Positions 16,039 to 25,942 are shown, counted from the first letter of the stretch. The stretch is 64,000 bases of DNA from Porticoccus sp950063125 (GCF_963973895.1 NZ_CAXBBF010000003.1), one strand, 5' to 3'. The notes: generated from the sequence alone by a model not told the origin. Program-made: numbers and translations.

Positions 16039-17208
16039 ATGTTTAAAGTGCGGACCTATAACCAGATTTCTGCCAAAGGACTGGACCGTTTTCCCAGAGA
16101 AAACTACGAAATAGCCAGTGAATTTTCACAGCCAGATGCGATTTTGCTGCGCAGCCAGAAACTGCATGAAGAAATCATTGCCGAGAGCGTCAAGGCGGTG
16201 GCTCGAGCCGGTGCTGGAGTCAATAATATTCCGGTGGCTGAGTATACCAAGCGCGGCATCGTGGTATTTAACACCCCGGGTGCCAATGCCAATGCGGTCA
16301 AGGAGCTGGTAGCTTCCGCGTTATTTCTCGCTTCCAGAGATATTTTTGGCGGAATGAATTACGTGCAAGGGCTCACTGCCATCACGGATGATGCCGAGAT
16401 GTCGAAACTGCTGGAGAAACAGAAAAAGCAGTTCGCCGGCTGTGAAGTGGCTGGCAAGACCTTGGGTGTCGTCGGCCTCGGTGCCATCGGTGCGTTGGTG
16501 GCCAATATGGCTCTTGAGCTCGGCATGAACGTGGCCGGATACGATCCGGCAATTTCTGTGGAAGCGGCCTGGCGCCTGTCCAGGCGGGTTCAGAAGGTGG
16601 AGAACCTGCAGAGTCTGCTGGCCTGCTCCGATTTCATTTCCCTGCATGTGCCTGCCATGGAGGCAACCCGTCATCTGATCAATGCTGAAGCACTGCGCTG
16701 TGTCAGGCCCTCTGCCATCCTGTTGAATTTTGCCCGGGAGGAAGTGGTCGACCTGGCAGCGATCACGGCGGCCTTGGATGAAAAGCGTCTGGCGAAGTAT
16801 GTCACCGATTTTCCGGTGCCGACGCTGCTCGGCCGCAAGGATGTACTCTGCATGCCGCATATCGGTGCCAGTACCGAAGAGGCTGAAGAGAACTGTGCCA
16901 TGATGGCTGCCGATCAGCTCATGGATTATCTGGAAAATGGCAACATTCGCAATTCGGTGAATTTCCCGAACACCAAAATGGCCAGAAATGGTGGCTATCG
17001 AATCACGTTCTGTAACGAGAATGTGCCAAAAGTATTAGGTCATGTGCTGTCTCTGCTGGCGGATCGAGACATGAATGTTATCGACATGGTAAACCAGAGT
17101 CGTGATGGCATCGCCTACAACATTATTGATGTTGCCACCCAGCCAACTAACGACCTGCTCAAAGCCATTGCCGATGTTGAAGGTGTGGTGGCAGTTCGGT
17201 CTGTCTGA
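16039..17208 (+). CDS. serA: D-3-phosphoglycerate dehydrogenase
   Basis: First enzyme of serine synthesis, oxidising 3-phosphoglycerate with NAD. It has 389 aa: a D-2-hydroxyacid dehydrogenase catalytic domain, a Rossmann domain with GLGAIG (146-151), the active-site His region MPHIGASTEEAEENC, and a C-terminal ACT domain (about 315-389) for serine feedback. The start of the protein (FKVRTYNQISAKGLDRFP) matches the shorter, roughly 390-residue SerA class rather than E. coli SerA. It is co-transcribed with serC by spacing. Confidence 0.92.
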   Translation: MFKVRTYNQISAKGLDRFPRENYEIASEFSQPDAILLRSQKLHEEIIAESVKAVARAGAGVNNIPVAEYTKRGIVVFNTPGANANAVKELVASALFLASRDIFGGMNYVQGLTAITDDAEMSKLLEKQKKQFAGCEVAGKTLGVVGLGAIGALVANMALELGMNVAGYDPAISVEAAWRLSRRVQKVENLQSLLACSDFISLHVPAMEATRHLINAEALRCVRPSAILLNFAREEVVDLAAITAALDEKRLAKYVTDFPVPTLLGRKDVLCMPHIGASTEEAEENCAMMAADQLMDYLENGNIRNSVNFPNTKMARNGGYRITFCNENVPKVLGHVLSLLADRDMNVIDMVNQSRDGIAYNIIDVATQPTNDLLKAIADVEGVVAVRSV

Positions 17209-17251
17209 GCAGGTTTCAGTAATACACCTGATAGAGCCTTTTTAACGATTG

Positions 17252-19903
17252 CTACAGGTCGATCCACTCAACCTCTCGGTCAATCTTGTCGAGCAGTGCT
17301 GAAACGGATGTCAAGGATCCGGCCTTGATCTGTTCGTGAAGGTGCCTCACCAGTTGTTCCAATGTCGCCAGTTTGAAAACACCGGCGATACCCAACAATT
17401 GGTGAATCTGTTCGCGCAGTTCGGCAAGGTCGTCATCGGCCACGGCCTGACGTGCTTTTTTCAACAGGTCTCTGACTTCCTGACGGAATAGATTTACGGA
17501 AACGTCCCCTTCTTGAGAGGATGGGACTGGTGCATCTGTGGGCGGTCTGATGCTGAGTAGTTTGCAGATGTTGGCAAGCAATTCATTTTCATTGAGTGGT
17601 TTGAGTTGCAAACCGTTTGCCCCGGCATCAAACAGCGCTCTTTCCTCCTGCTGAAGTATATCGGCTGTCAGGGCCAGGGCCGGAATCCGTGCATTGGGAT
17701 TATTGCTGCGTCGCAGAGCTATCAGGGTGTCAATGCCATTTTTCTGGGGCATGTGTATGTCCACCAGCAACAGGTCAAAGGTGTCATGTTGGCAAGCCGC
17801 GAGGGCTTCGTTGCCGTTGTTTGTCAATGTGCAGTAGGCCCCCATCTTGCTTAGTAAAGTATCCAGTAACAGACTGGTGAACTGGTTATCCTCGGCAATC
17901 AGGATATTCACACCATCAAGGAGTTGGCTATTTACCGGTGCAATGGCGATCAGGTCCTGTGACGGGCCATTTTCATTCAATGAGCGGTGGAGCTCTGACA
18001 GCGGTGGTGGCATTGATAGAAATGCGACCGGATTGAGTTCTGCCCGTTCCTTAGCGTTGAATTGCTGATAAAAATTCAGCTGTGATGCTGTCAGAATCAG
18101 CTTGGCCCTAGTTGCATTGCGCAACTGCACCATGAGTTTCGGGAGATCATCCCTGGCACCCTGCGGGGCAGGGATACAGACAATAACCCGGTCGCTGTCC
18201 TCAAGATGTAATGTGGTATTCAGCAAATGGTCGTAATCGGTGACGAGAATATCGTTTACCCCGAATCGTTCCAGAGCGTGCCTGAGTGCCAGTGTTGTAA
18301 ATTCATTACAGCTGGCAATTACCACCTTGCAGGGCCTGATTTTCCAGTTAGGCTGGGTCTCACTGAGTGGCAGTGGTAGCGTTATACGGAAGGTGGAGCC
18401 CCTGCCTTCCCGGCTCTCCAGGTCTATGTCTCCCTCCATCAAATCAACCAGACTTTTGACAATGGAAAGTCCCAGTCCGGTCCCGCCATAGTGGCGGGAA
18501 ATGGAGGTGTCTGCCTGGGTAAAGGCATTAAAGAGCAGGCCTTGGGCGTCTGCGGAAATACCGATACCGGTATCCAGCACTTCGATAATAACGGCTTGTG
18601 CCGGATTGGTTTTCAGGGAGATGAAAACCCCACCCTGTTCGGAGAACTTGATGGCGTTCGCGATCAGATTGCTCAGAATCTGCTGTAGCCGGATCATATC
18701 TCCCACCCGGTGCAACAACACATCGGGTGCATAATCCACCGCGATACAAAGGCCCTTGTGTTGCGCTTGGGGAGAAAACAGGGCACTGACCTGCTCTATA
18801 CATTCCGCCAGATCTATTGGCTGCTGCTCGAGCTCAACGGTATTGGACTGGAGTTTTGAACAAGCCAGAATATCGTCAATCAGCGTCAGCAGCTGGAGCG
18901 CTGATTGATCAATAATCTGGCAGTAGTGACGGTCTGTTTCGGACATGACACTGACATCCAGTAAGTGTACAAATCCCTGGATGGAGGTAATGGGAGTACG
19001 CAGTTCATGGCTCATCCGTGCCAGAAAGTCACTCTTTGACTGATTTGCTGTTTCCGCTTCCTGCCGTGACAATTCCAGTTCACGGTTCTTTCTTTGCAGG
19101 CTCTCGAGGGTATCCTGTAACTGGCTGGTAGCGAGATTAATCCGATATTCAAGATTTTGTTTGCCTTCGGTAATTGATTCCGCCAGTTGGTTGATGCCGC
19201 TCGCGAGAATGGCAAGCTCGTCGCGGGTTCCGGTTTGGGCCCTGATGCTCAGGTTCCCGCGGGCCATTTTTTTTATGACGGCGGTGAGGTGCTGAATCGG
19301 AGCAATCAACCCTAGACTCAGATAGTAGGTCAGTACAAAGGCAATAATCAGCCCCAGAAGGGATAGCCAGAGAGAGGTAAAAATAATCTGACGCTGCTTC
19401 TGGTGCAAACGGGCCTGATCAATCGCGACGATAACCCAGCCGATCAGTTCATCATCGACCACCTGCGTGGCTTCTTCCTCGTAATCACTGAACTCAACAC
19501 CCACCAGATAAACGGGTTTCTTGAAGTAGACGTGATTATCCAGCTGCAAGGGTTTTTTGTCCGGTGAGGAGCCCAGTGCTGCCGTGGGTATATCCCCGGA
19601 ATTCAGGACTAACTTCTCTGTGCGGTCTATAAAAGCGACACCGGATACGTCGGGCAGGCGAATGGCCGCCGCCGATGTGTTTGCGAGTAACTTGATGTTC
19701 CGTGAGTAGAGCGGTAGATCCGAAATCGTCGCCAGGTAATCCGATGTTATATCTCCGGATTGATACAGATTTTCTGACAGATCGCCCCGTCGGGCATCAA
19801 TTGTGTACAGCGCCAAAAACGTGATGATTAACAGTAGTGGGAAAAGTGCCACCACAAGAAACCGCTTATGAATCGACTTGCTGAGCAATGGGCTTTCAAT
19901 CAT
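17252..19903 (-). CDS. Hybrid sensor histidine kinase (BarA/GacS-like) with two receivers and HPt
   Basis: Membrane kinase of 883 aa. Order: TM helix (about 12-34), periplasmic sensor region, second TM (about 165-190), HAMP, coiled coil, HisKA with MSHELRTPI (H299), HATPase (with DTGIGI and GGTGLGLSIVKSL), a first receiver-like domain lacking the phospho-Asp (VIVCIPAP), a true receiver with LLLVDIHMP (D715), and a C-terminal HPt with QIHQLLGIAG (H834). The start ATG 19903 overlaps the stop of the upstream binding-protein gene (ATGA), so they are coupled. No separate response regulator lies nearby. The signal is probably sensed through the neighbouring binding protein (inference). Confidence 0.9.
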   Translation of the reverse strand: MIESPLLSKSIHKRFLVVALFPLLLIITFLALYTIDARRGDLSENLYQSGDITSDYLATISDLPLYSRNIKLLANTSAAAIRLPDVSGVAFIDRTEKLVLNSGDIPTAALGSSPDKKPLQLDNHVYFKKPVYLVGVEFSDYEEEATQVVDDELIGWVIVAIDQARLHQKQRQIIFTSLWLSLLGLIIAFVLTYYLSLGLIAPIQHLTAVIKKMARGNLSIRAQTGTRDELAILASGINQLAESITEGKQNLEYRINLATSQLQDTLESLQRKNRELELSRQEAETANQSKSDFLARMSHELRTPITSIQGFVHLLDVSVMSETDRHYCQIIDQSALQLLTLIDDILACSKLQSNTVELEQQPIDLAECIEQVSALFSPQAQHKGLCIAVDYAPDVLLHRVGDMIRLQQILSNLIANAIKFSEQGGVFISLKTNPAQAVIIEVLDTGIGISADAQGLLFNAFTQADTSISRHYGGTGLGLSIVKSLVDLMEGDIDLESREGRGSTFRITLPLPLSETQPNWKIRPCKVVIASCNEFTTLALRHALERFGVNDILVTDYDHLLNTTLHLEDSDRVIVCIPAPQGARDDLPKLMVQLRNATRAKLILTASQLNFYQQFNAKERAELNPVAFLSMPPPLSELHRSLNENGPSQDLIAIAPVNSQLLDGVNILIAEDNQFTSLLLDTLLSKMGAYCTLTNNGNEALAACQHDTFDLLLVDIHMPQKNGIDTLIALRRSNNPNARIPALALTADILQQEERALFDAGANGLQLKPLNENELLANICKLLSIRPPTDAPVPSSQEGDVSVNLFRQEVRDLLKKARQAVADDDLAELREQIHQLLGIAGVFKLATLEQLVRHLHEQIKAGSLTSVSALLDKIDREVEWIDL

Positions 19904-20871
19904 TTTTCTGCCTGCTCCTGCTTTTGGATGCTCATATAAAGCGTATTGTCTGACGGCAGGGAAATACCCAGTGATCGTGCTATGGCTGGGTTGGTGGATA
20001 TACTGAAATAGCGGGGATACTGGGGCTCGCCGAGGGCGCTTTCCGGATTGCGCAACCATTGACTGATCTGTTCACCAGCCTGTCTGCCAATGTCGTCAGG
20101 CGAAGAAAAAATAGAAGCCAGTGCCCCCGCGATGGTATAGGCCTTTGAGAAGCCGATAACCGGGACTTTTTGTTGAAAGCTGAGGTGGAGAATCCACTTG
20201 GCGATTGCCCGGTTAAGGACAGCCTGATCCGGCAGGGCAATAAAGAGGTCGGTACCGCTGACCACGGGACGCAGCACCGACACGGGGTTGTCCTCCCGGT
20301 CGAGGTAGCCATGTTTGAGAACCAGGCCACGTTCAGCGGTAAGTGTTTCCAGCTCTGCCTCCAATCCCCTGGAGACGGGACCAAATATGGTGCTGAACCG
20401 GGTAGCTTCCGGCTTTAGTAATGATGCGAGTGTAATCACCCGGCTGAGGGGTTGATCCAGAAAAATTGCAGAAGCCCGGCGCGCTGGGGCTTTATCGTGC
20501 GCTGACCAAGCAGATTCATAGGCATTTTTTGGGGTGAAAATACTGAGCACAGGTATGTCTCCTCCCCAGTTAACGACCTCGCGAGTTGCATAGCTTCCGA
20601 TGGCAACAATGAGTTGGTAGGGGGGATCCTGACGTTCTGGCAACGTAGTTTTATGGAGGTTAATGATACTGAAACCGGGGTTTCCCGGCAGTGTTTTGTT
20701 GACTGTGTCCTGGAGTGAGCCGGCGGTTTCAAGGTAATAGGAGGCGTCGCTGGATAATAGCAATAGGATGTCTGCCTGTGTTGCTGGGCACATCAAAAGT
20801 GAAAGGACAAGGAGTCCCGTGGTGGAGAGGGTTGCAAAGATACCTTGTTTCCTTCCCGGTCGCTTCAACAT
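19900..20871 (-). CDS. Periplasmic ABC-type substrate-binding-like protein
   Basis: A 323-aa protein with a signal peptide (about 1-33, LLVLSLLMCPATQAD). The body resembles the ABC_sub_bind (PF04392-like) uncharacterised binding proteins: LIVAIGSYATREVV, PVLSIFTPKNAYES, and VPVIGFSKAYTIAGALASIF are typical lobes. ATG 20871 has AGGGA 4 nt upstream; an upstream in-frame start at 20958 would spoil the signal peptide. No permease or ATPase is adjacent. It sits between a TonB receptor gene and a hybrid kinase and overlaps the latter, which suggests a ligand-sensing role rather than transport. Confidence 0.8.
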   Translation of the reverse strand: MLKRPGRKQGIFATLSTTGLLVLSLLMCPATQADILLLLSSDASYYLETAGSLQDTVNKTLPGNPGFSIINLHKTTLPERQDPPYQLIVAIGSYATREVVNWGGDIPVLSIFTPKNAYESAWSAHDKAPARRASAIFLDQPLSRVITLASLLKPEATRFSTIFGPVSRGLEAELETLTAERGLVLKHGYLDREDNPVSVLRPVVSGTDLFIALPDQAVLNRAIAKWILHLSFQQKVPVIGFSKAYTIAGALASIFSSPDDIGRQAGEQISQWLRNPESALGEPQYPRYFSISTNPAIARSLGISLPSDNTLYMSIQKQEQAEK

Positions 20872-20959
20872 GTCTTCCCTAGGTAACGCTGCTATTGAGC
20901 GTAAGACCTTCCATCCCCCAGCCACTATGATTTTGTCTGGAGCAATAAGGTCAAACACA

Positions 20960-23055
20960 TCAAAAATTCAGTACGAGACGTAAAAAAAGTCTGGTTTCAA
21001 AAACATTGTTTTGAGCATGCTCCATATAGTCACCCCCCAAGTTTTGGCCGATAAGTGACAGGTTTCCAGTGCTTGAACCCACAGCAAAATCATAACCCAG
21101 ATGGGCGTCTACCCGGACAAACTGTTCTACAGGGTTGCCATCACGCCAATCCGCTGCGGTCATATGGTAGATATTGATGCCTGAGGACCAGCCTGCAGGA
21201 AATCGCTGAAACAGCAGCAGGCCTGCCGTGTGTCGCGGTGCGCGTTCGTCATGATCCTTGATCTGAAAGTAGGGTTCATAGCGGGAGATATAAAAACTGT
21301 CCACATCCCGATAGCTGTAGTGGGCATTGATCAGAGTGCGCTCGGTGGGCTGGTAGCGGAGTTGTAGTTCCGCTCCCCGCGTTACCCAGCGACTGTTATT
21401 GTCGCGGACTGATATGGTTTCATCCAGACCGAGCGACGGAATACCCAGATCGGCAGGTGCCTGGTAGGTATCGATGCCATCTTTAACAGATTCTCGAAAC
21501 AGTCTGACATCAAAGGTCAGCCCCTGTGTGGGTAATTGGGCCAGATAGCCCAGTTCAAGGCTTTTCAGTCGCTCTTCCTCGACGTTTTCAGCAGATTTCC
21601 GAATCGCCTGGACCAGTATCTGGTCGGCGAGAATATCCACATTCAGCTCCCGGGCCTCACCTAGTGAGGGGGAGCGCCGACCAATGGCATAACCTATGCG
21701 AAGGGTGTGGAGAGGATTGAAGTGGTAATTGGCGGCGATCCTGCCGGATGCAATGGTGTCCACCAGGACGTTGTTTTCGATCATCAGACCGGCATTCATA
21801 GTCCAGTGGGAGCTGGCCTCCCACTCCAGGTGCCCGAAGAGTCGGCGACTGGTCAGCGATTCATCGCCACTATGACCAAACACTGTTTTGCCACTGATAT
21901 TGTCGTAGCGCAGGCCTGCCCCCAGGTGGCTCGCAAATCGGGGGTCAGGTGCAGGCGATGTTCCAGTTCTACGTCGTAGCGCTCTGAATCAATGCCCTGA
22001 AAGCCGACGATATAGTGTTGATCTTCAATATCCAGGGTCGGGTCAATCATTTGAAAAAAGCCCGGCACCTGTTCCGGAGTAATGGTGAATCCGAGTTCCT
22101 CCGACAACAGGTTGGAAACTAGCCCCTGGTTGATGTAGTTCTCACCCTCAATTCGGTTGTGATACAAATGGATTTGCAGCCCGTCGCCGTTGACCAGATC
22201 CCGGTTCCACTTCAGGGACTGGTATTGGTTTTTGAACTGGACCCCAGCGTACTCTGCCGGTCGGTCGGCATCACCCCAACCAGAATTGTTGTGTGTGTAC
22301 CCGGCTTGTAGGTCGAATGTATCTGTAATATTCGGTGTGTACATAGCGCGCAGGTTCAGGGCCAGCATTTCCCTGCCGTCCTTCATTGACCCCTGGTTGT
22401 CTCCGGAACTTACCGGTGGGAAGCCGTCGTTATGCTGGTAATTAAAACTGACACGGTAATCCAGCTTGTCGGCATTGCCGCTGTAGCGAACAGTGGTTTC
22501 CCGGGTTTGCTGGTCTCCTGCTGTCACGCCGACCTGCCAGCCACGCTCCTGCACAGGTTTGCGAGTGATGATGTTTACCGCGCCCAGAAATGCATTGGAG
22601 CCGAAGGCCGGGGCATTTGACCCCCGCACAATCTCAATATGGTCAATATCCTCCAGACTGATACCCAGAGAGCCCCATTCAGTATTGGCAAACACCGGGT
22701 CATAGATGGGCCGGCCATCGACCATGATTTCCAGGTGGTTCGGAAACTCGCGGCCAAAGCCGTGATAACCAATACCGTAGCGATTGCCATTGATATAGTA
22801 GGACTCGAAGCCGGGCACCAGGCGAAAGACATCGACCCAGGTCATGGCGCCGGAAGCCTTGATCAATTGTTGGTCGATAATGGTGACACTTGCGGGAACC
22901 TGGTTCAGGGGCTGAACCATCCGCGCCACGGAGGAAACCGATGGTAGCTCACCGAGCATATCCTCTTCAGTAATGAACGCGGATTTGGGTTGACTGAGAA
23001 CCAGCTGGCTGAAGAGTAAACCCGTTACTGTCAGGCTCAGTGTGGCGCGAGACAT
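20960..23055 (-). pseudogene. TonB-dependent outer membrane receptor, single frameshift
   Basis: The gene reads leftwards in two overlapping frames: residues 1 to about 381 of the first frame (from 23055) and the rest in a second frame to 20960. The first part has a signal peptide, a plug domain (VPASVTIIDQQLI, LEIMVDGRPIYDP, IEIVRGSNAPAFGSNAFLGA) and early strands. The second part carries the remaining beta-barrel and ends in a C-terminal Phe (LVLNF). The switch falls at a run of five C (21919-21923 on the given strand). One extra base there restores an intact receptor of about 698 aa reading TWGAGLRYDNISGKTVFGH. It may be a true mutation, a switchable tract or a sequencing error. Vitamin B12/iron-type family; ligand unknown. 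Confidence 0.85.
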
Positions 23056-23270
23056 AACGTGCTCCCGGGAGAATTGGCGTGATATTTTTGCAGGGACATA
23101 TTCTAAGTCCCCGATGCGGGAATATCAGCTGTTTATTGCTGCGTGGATAAAGAAACCCCCCTGTATATCCTGTGATCGGTTTGAATGTCAGAGTTGCAGT
23201 GTCCCTCCAATAGCAGCAGTAGAGCCTGATTCGGGCTAAAATACCTAGTTATGATTGAGGAGAGTAACTG

Positions 23271-23906
23271 ATGTCGCTGGAAGATAGTCGTCGCGAATAC
23301 CAGTATGGACGCTTGCGCAGGGAATCACTTAAGGATTCTCCCTTTGAACAATTCAACCTGTGGATGGAGCAGGCCATTCACTCGGATTTATCCGATCCCA
23401 CAGCGATGTGTCTCGCCACGGTCAATGCCGAGGGTAAACCCTGGCAGCGCACCGTATTGTTAAAGGGCATGGATGAGAGAGGGTTGATGTTCTATACCAA
23501 CCTGGGTAGTCGCAAAGCCAGAGAGATGTCAGGCAACCCGAATGTCAGCCTCATTTTCCCCTGGATGCGGATGGATCGGCAGGTGATTGTCGGCGGGCAG
23601 GTGGAAAGACTCACGAAAACCGAAGTTCTTAGCTATTTTCTCAAGCGCCCACGGGGGAGCCAGCTGGCAGCCTGGGCCTCGCAGCAAAGCAGTCGGCTCA
23701 GCTCCCGGCAGGCACTGGAAACCCAATTCATACAAATGAAAGAGAAGTTTGCTGCCGGCGAGATACCGGTGCCGGATTTTTGGGGCGGGTACCGGGTGGT
23801 GCCCAGCGAATTTGAATTCTGGCAGGGCGGAGAAAACCGTCTGCATGACCGTTTTCAATACCTCAGGTCCGAAAATGGTTGGACTATTTTGAGGTTGGCA
23901 CCATGA
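23271..23906 (+). CDS. pdxH: Pyridoxamine 5'-phosphate oxidase
   Basis: FMN enzyme that oxidises pyridoxine/pyridoxamine phosphate to pyridoxal phosphate. It has 211 aa, the normal length. Motifs seen are RTVLLKGMDERGLMFYTN (FMN binding), SRKAREM and the C-terminal FWGGYRVVPSEFEFWQGGENRLHDR, with substrate- and FMN-contacting residues. GAGGAGAG lies 7-8 nt before the ATG. It is followed by a strong bidirectional terminator shared with rho. Confidence 0.96.
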   Translation: MSLEDSRREYQYGRLRRESLKDSPFEQFNLWMEQAIHSDLSDPTAMCLATVNAEGKPWQRTVLLKGMDERGLMFYTNLGSRKAREMSGNPNVSLIFPWMRMDRQVIVGGQVERLTKTEVLSYFLKRPRGSQLAAWASQQSSRLSSRQALETQFIQMKEKFAAGEIPVPDFWGGYRVVPSEFEFWQGGENRLHDRFQYLRSENGWTILRLAP

Positions 23907-23937
23907 CAGCCCTCCGTGCCGGGGCTGTTCCCACAGA

Positions 23938-23967
23938 AAAAAAACCTGGCTAATGCCAGGTTTTTTT
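23938..23967. terminator. Bidirectional terminator between pdxH and rho
   Basis: AACCTGGC and GCCAGGTT form a stem with loop TAAT, flanked by a long A run on the left and seven T on the right. It serves both convergent genes. Confidence 0.9.
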
Positions 23968-23981
23968 GATGCCGCTTGAGA

Positions 23982-25241
23982 CTATTTGCGTTTCATCGAC
24001 AGGAAAAACTCATCATTGGTTTTGGAGTCTTTCAGTTTATCAATGAGAAATTCAGTGGCATCCGAGTCTTCCATGCTGTGGAGGAGTTTGCGCAAAATCC
24101 ACACCCGTTGCAGTTCTTCTTCACCCATTAACAAGTCTTCGCGACGGGTGCCGGAGCGGCGGATATTGATAGCGGGATAGATACGCTTCTCTGCCATTTT
24201 TCGATCCAGGTGCAGCTCCATGTTACCAGTGCCCTTGAATTCCTCATAAATGACTTCGTCCATCTTGGAGCCGGTTTCTACCAGCGCTGTAGCGATAATG
24301 GTGAGACTGCCACCCTGCTCGATATTTCTGGCAGCACCAAAAAAGCGCTTGGGACGTTCCAGAGCGTGGGCATCCACGCCCCCGGTCAGCACTTTGCCCG
24401 ACGAAGGCTGGACGGTGTTGTAAGCCCGGGCCAGCCGGGTTACCGAGTCGAGTAGAATGACCACATCTTTTTTGTGTTCCACCAGTCGCTTGGCTTTTTC
24501 GATAACCATTTCAGCGACCTGTACGTGTCGTGAGGGCGGTTCATCAAAGGTGGAGGCAATCACTTCTCCGCGCACAGAGCGCTGCATTTCAGTCACTTCT
24601 TCCGGACGCTCATCGATCAGCAACACCATGATGTAACACTCTGGGTTGTTGCGGATGATGGACTGGGCGGTGTGCTGCATGAGAATGGTTTTACCGGCTT
24701 TTGGCGGAGCTACGATAAGACCGCGCTGGCCTTTGCCAATGGGTGAAACCAGGTCGATAATTCGGGGGGTCAGGTCCTCGGTAGAGCCATTGCCTGCTTC
24801 CAGTACCAGTCGCTCATCGGGAAACAGCGGTGTGAGGTTTTCAAACAGAATTTTGTTGCGGGCATTTTCCGGCTTGTCAAAATTGATTTCGTCGAGCTTG
24901 AGCATGGCAAAGTAGCGCTCACCCTCTTTGGGCGGTCTGATTTTGCCGGAAATGCTGTCCCCGGTTCGCAGATTGAACCGGCGGATCTGGCTCGGGGAGA
25001 CATAAATATCATCCGGGCCCGCCAGGTAGGAACTGTCGGCGGATCTTAAAAAACCAAAGCCGTCGGGGAGTATTTCAAGGACACCGTCTCCGTAGATGTC
25101 CTCGCCACTTTTGGCATGCCGTTTGAGAATACTGAAGATGACATCCTGCTTGCGTGAGCGGGCCAGATTGTCCAAGCCGATTTCCTCGGCAAGTTTCAGT
25201 AGTTCATCGATGGGTTTAGTCTTGAGCTCGGTCAGATTCAT
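23982..25241 (-). CDS. rho: Transcription termination factor Rho
   Basis: Hexameric RNA helicase of 419 aa. It is nearly collinear with E. coli Rho: N-terminal MNLTELK helix bundle, RNA-binding cold-shock domain (GDGVLEILPDGFGFLRSADS), Walker A APPKAGKT, Walker B VVILLDSVTRLARAYN, Q- and R-loops (VLTGGVDAHAL, GTGNMELHLDRK). The start is ATG 25241 to match the family; an ATG at 25253 would add four residues. A leader of about 170 bp separates it from trxA; in enterics this leader is used for autoregulation. Confidence 0.97.
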   Translation of the reverse strand: MNLTELKTKPIDELLKLAEEIGLDNLARSRKQDVIFSILKRHAKSGEDIYGDGVLEILPDGFGFLRSADSSYLAGPDDIYVSPSQIRRFNLRTGDSISGKIRPPKEGERYFAMLKLDEINFDKPENARNKILFENLTPLFPDERLVLEAGNGSTEDLTPRIIDLVSPIGKGQRGLIVAPPKAGKTILMQHTAQSIIRNNPECYIMVLLIDERPEEVTEMQRSVRGEVIASTFDEPPSRHVQVAEMVIEKAKRLVEHKKDVVILLDSVTRLARAYNTVQPSSGKVLTGGVDAHALERPKRFFGAARNIEQGGSLTIIATALVETGSKMDEVIYEEFKGTGNMELHLDRKMAEKRIYPAINIRRSGTRREDLLMGEEELQRVWILRKLLHSMEDSDATEFLIDKLKDSKTNDEFFLSMKRK

Positions 25242-25278
25242 AAATACAGACATAGTAATAATTGTTGTTAGGATTTGA

Positions 25279-25297
25279 GGCCGGCTGACAACCGGCC
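25279..25297 (-). other. Hairpin in the rho leader
   Basis: GGCCGG and CCGGCC form a 6-bp GC stem around 7 nt, 38 bp before the rho start. There is no T run after it on the rho strand. It may be an RNA structure in the rho leader, but nothing shows a mechanism. Confidence 0.3.
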
Positions 25298-25414
25298 GAA
25301 AATTATCTTTGGTGTCCTGGAAGGGCTAAATGGGGTTTTTTGGTAAGGTCTCTCGCCTGGGAGTTCGGCGGGAACAGTCGCAGTATAGGGGGGCCTACTC
25401 TAAAGCGCAACAAT

Positions 25415-25446
25415 CTGAGTGGCTGCGCAAAAGGCACGCCACTCAG
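25415..25446 (-). terminator. Terminator-like hairpin downstream of trxA
   Basis: CTGAGTGGC (25415-25423) and GCCACTCAG (25438-25446) form a perfect 9-bp stem 12 nt after the trxA stop. The sequence following on the minus strand is only moderately T-rich (ATTGTTG), so termination may be partial, allowing read-through into rho. Confidence 0.45.
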
Positions 25447-25458
25447 TATGATGATTGA

Positions 25459-25785
25459 TCAGAGACCGGCTTCAATGAACTCAACCAGCTGGGTTTTGGA
25501 CAGAGCACCGACCTTGGTGGCTTCAATATTGCTGTCCTTGAACAGGATCAATGTCGGGATACCGCGAACATTGAATTTTGCCGGTGTCTCGGGGTTTGAA
25601 TCCACATCCACCTTGCAAATCTTGACCTTGCCAGCATATTCGTTTGCCAATTCATCCAGAATAGGTGCAATCATCTTGCAGGGGCCGCACCACGCAGCCC
25701 AGAAATCAACGAGTACCGGCAAGTCTGATCCAAGCACTTCGCTTGCGAAACTGGCATCGGTTACGTGAACGATGTTGTCGCTCAT
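25459..25785 (-). CDS. trxA: Thioredoxin 1
   Basis: Cytoplasmic disulfide reductase of 108 aa, the standard length. Active site WCGPC at 32-36 (C33, C36), the buried Asp in VLVDFWAAWCGPCK, and the cis-Pro loop RGIPTLILF are all present. The order trxA then rho on one strand is conserved in gammaproteobacteria. GGAGA precedes the ATG. Confidence 0.97.
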   Translation of the reverse strand: MSDNIVHVTDASFASEVLGSDLPVLVDFWAAWCGPCKMIAPILDELANEYAGKVKICKVDVDSNPETPAKFNVRGIPTLILFKDSNIEATKVGALSKTQLVEFIEAGL

Positions 25786-25942
25786 TGGGGATCTCCAGAG
25801 TAATGTGAATTAAATCGTAAGGGGGTAGAATTGTTACAAATCATAACACCCGTCCCGGGCAGGTAACAAATCTTCCGGGCGGTGGTCTGATGGTGCCGAC
25901 TATAGTGCCGGTAGCCTTACCAAACCACAAGGAAAACCCGCA

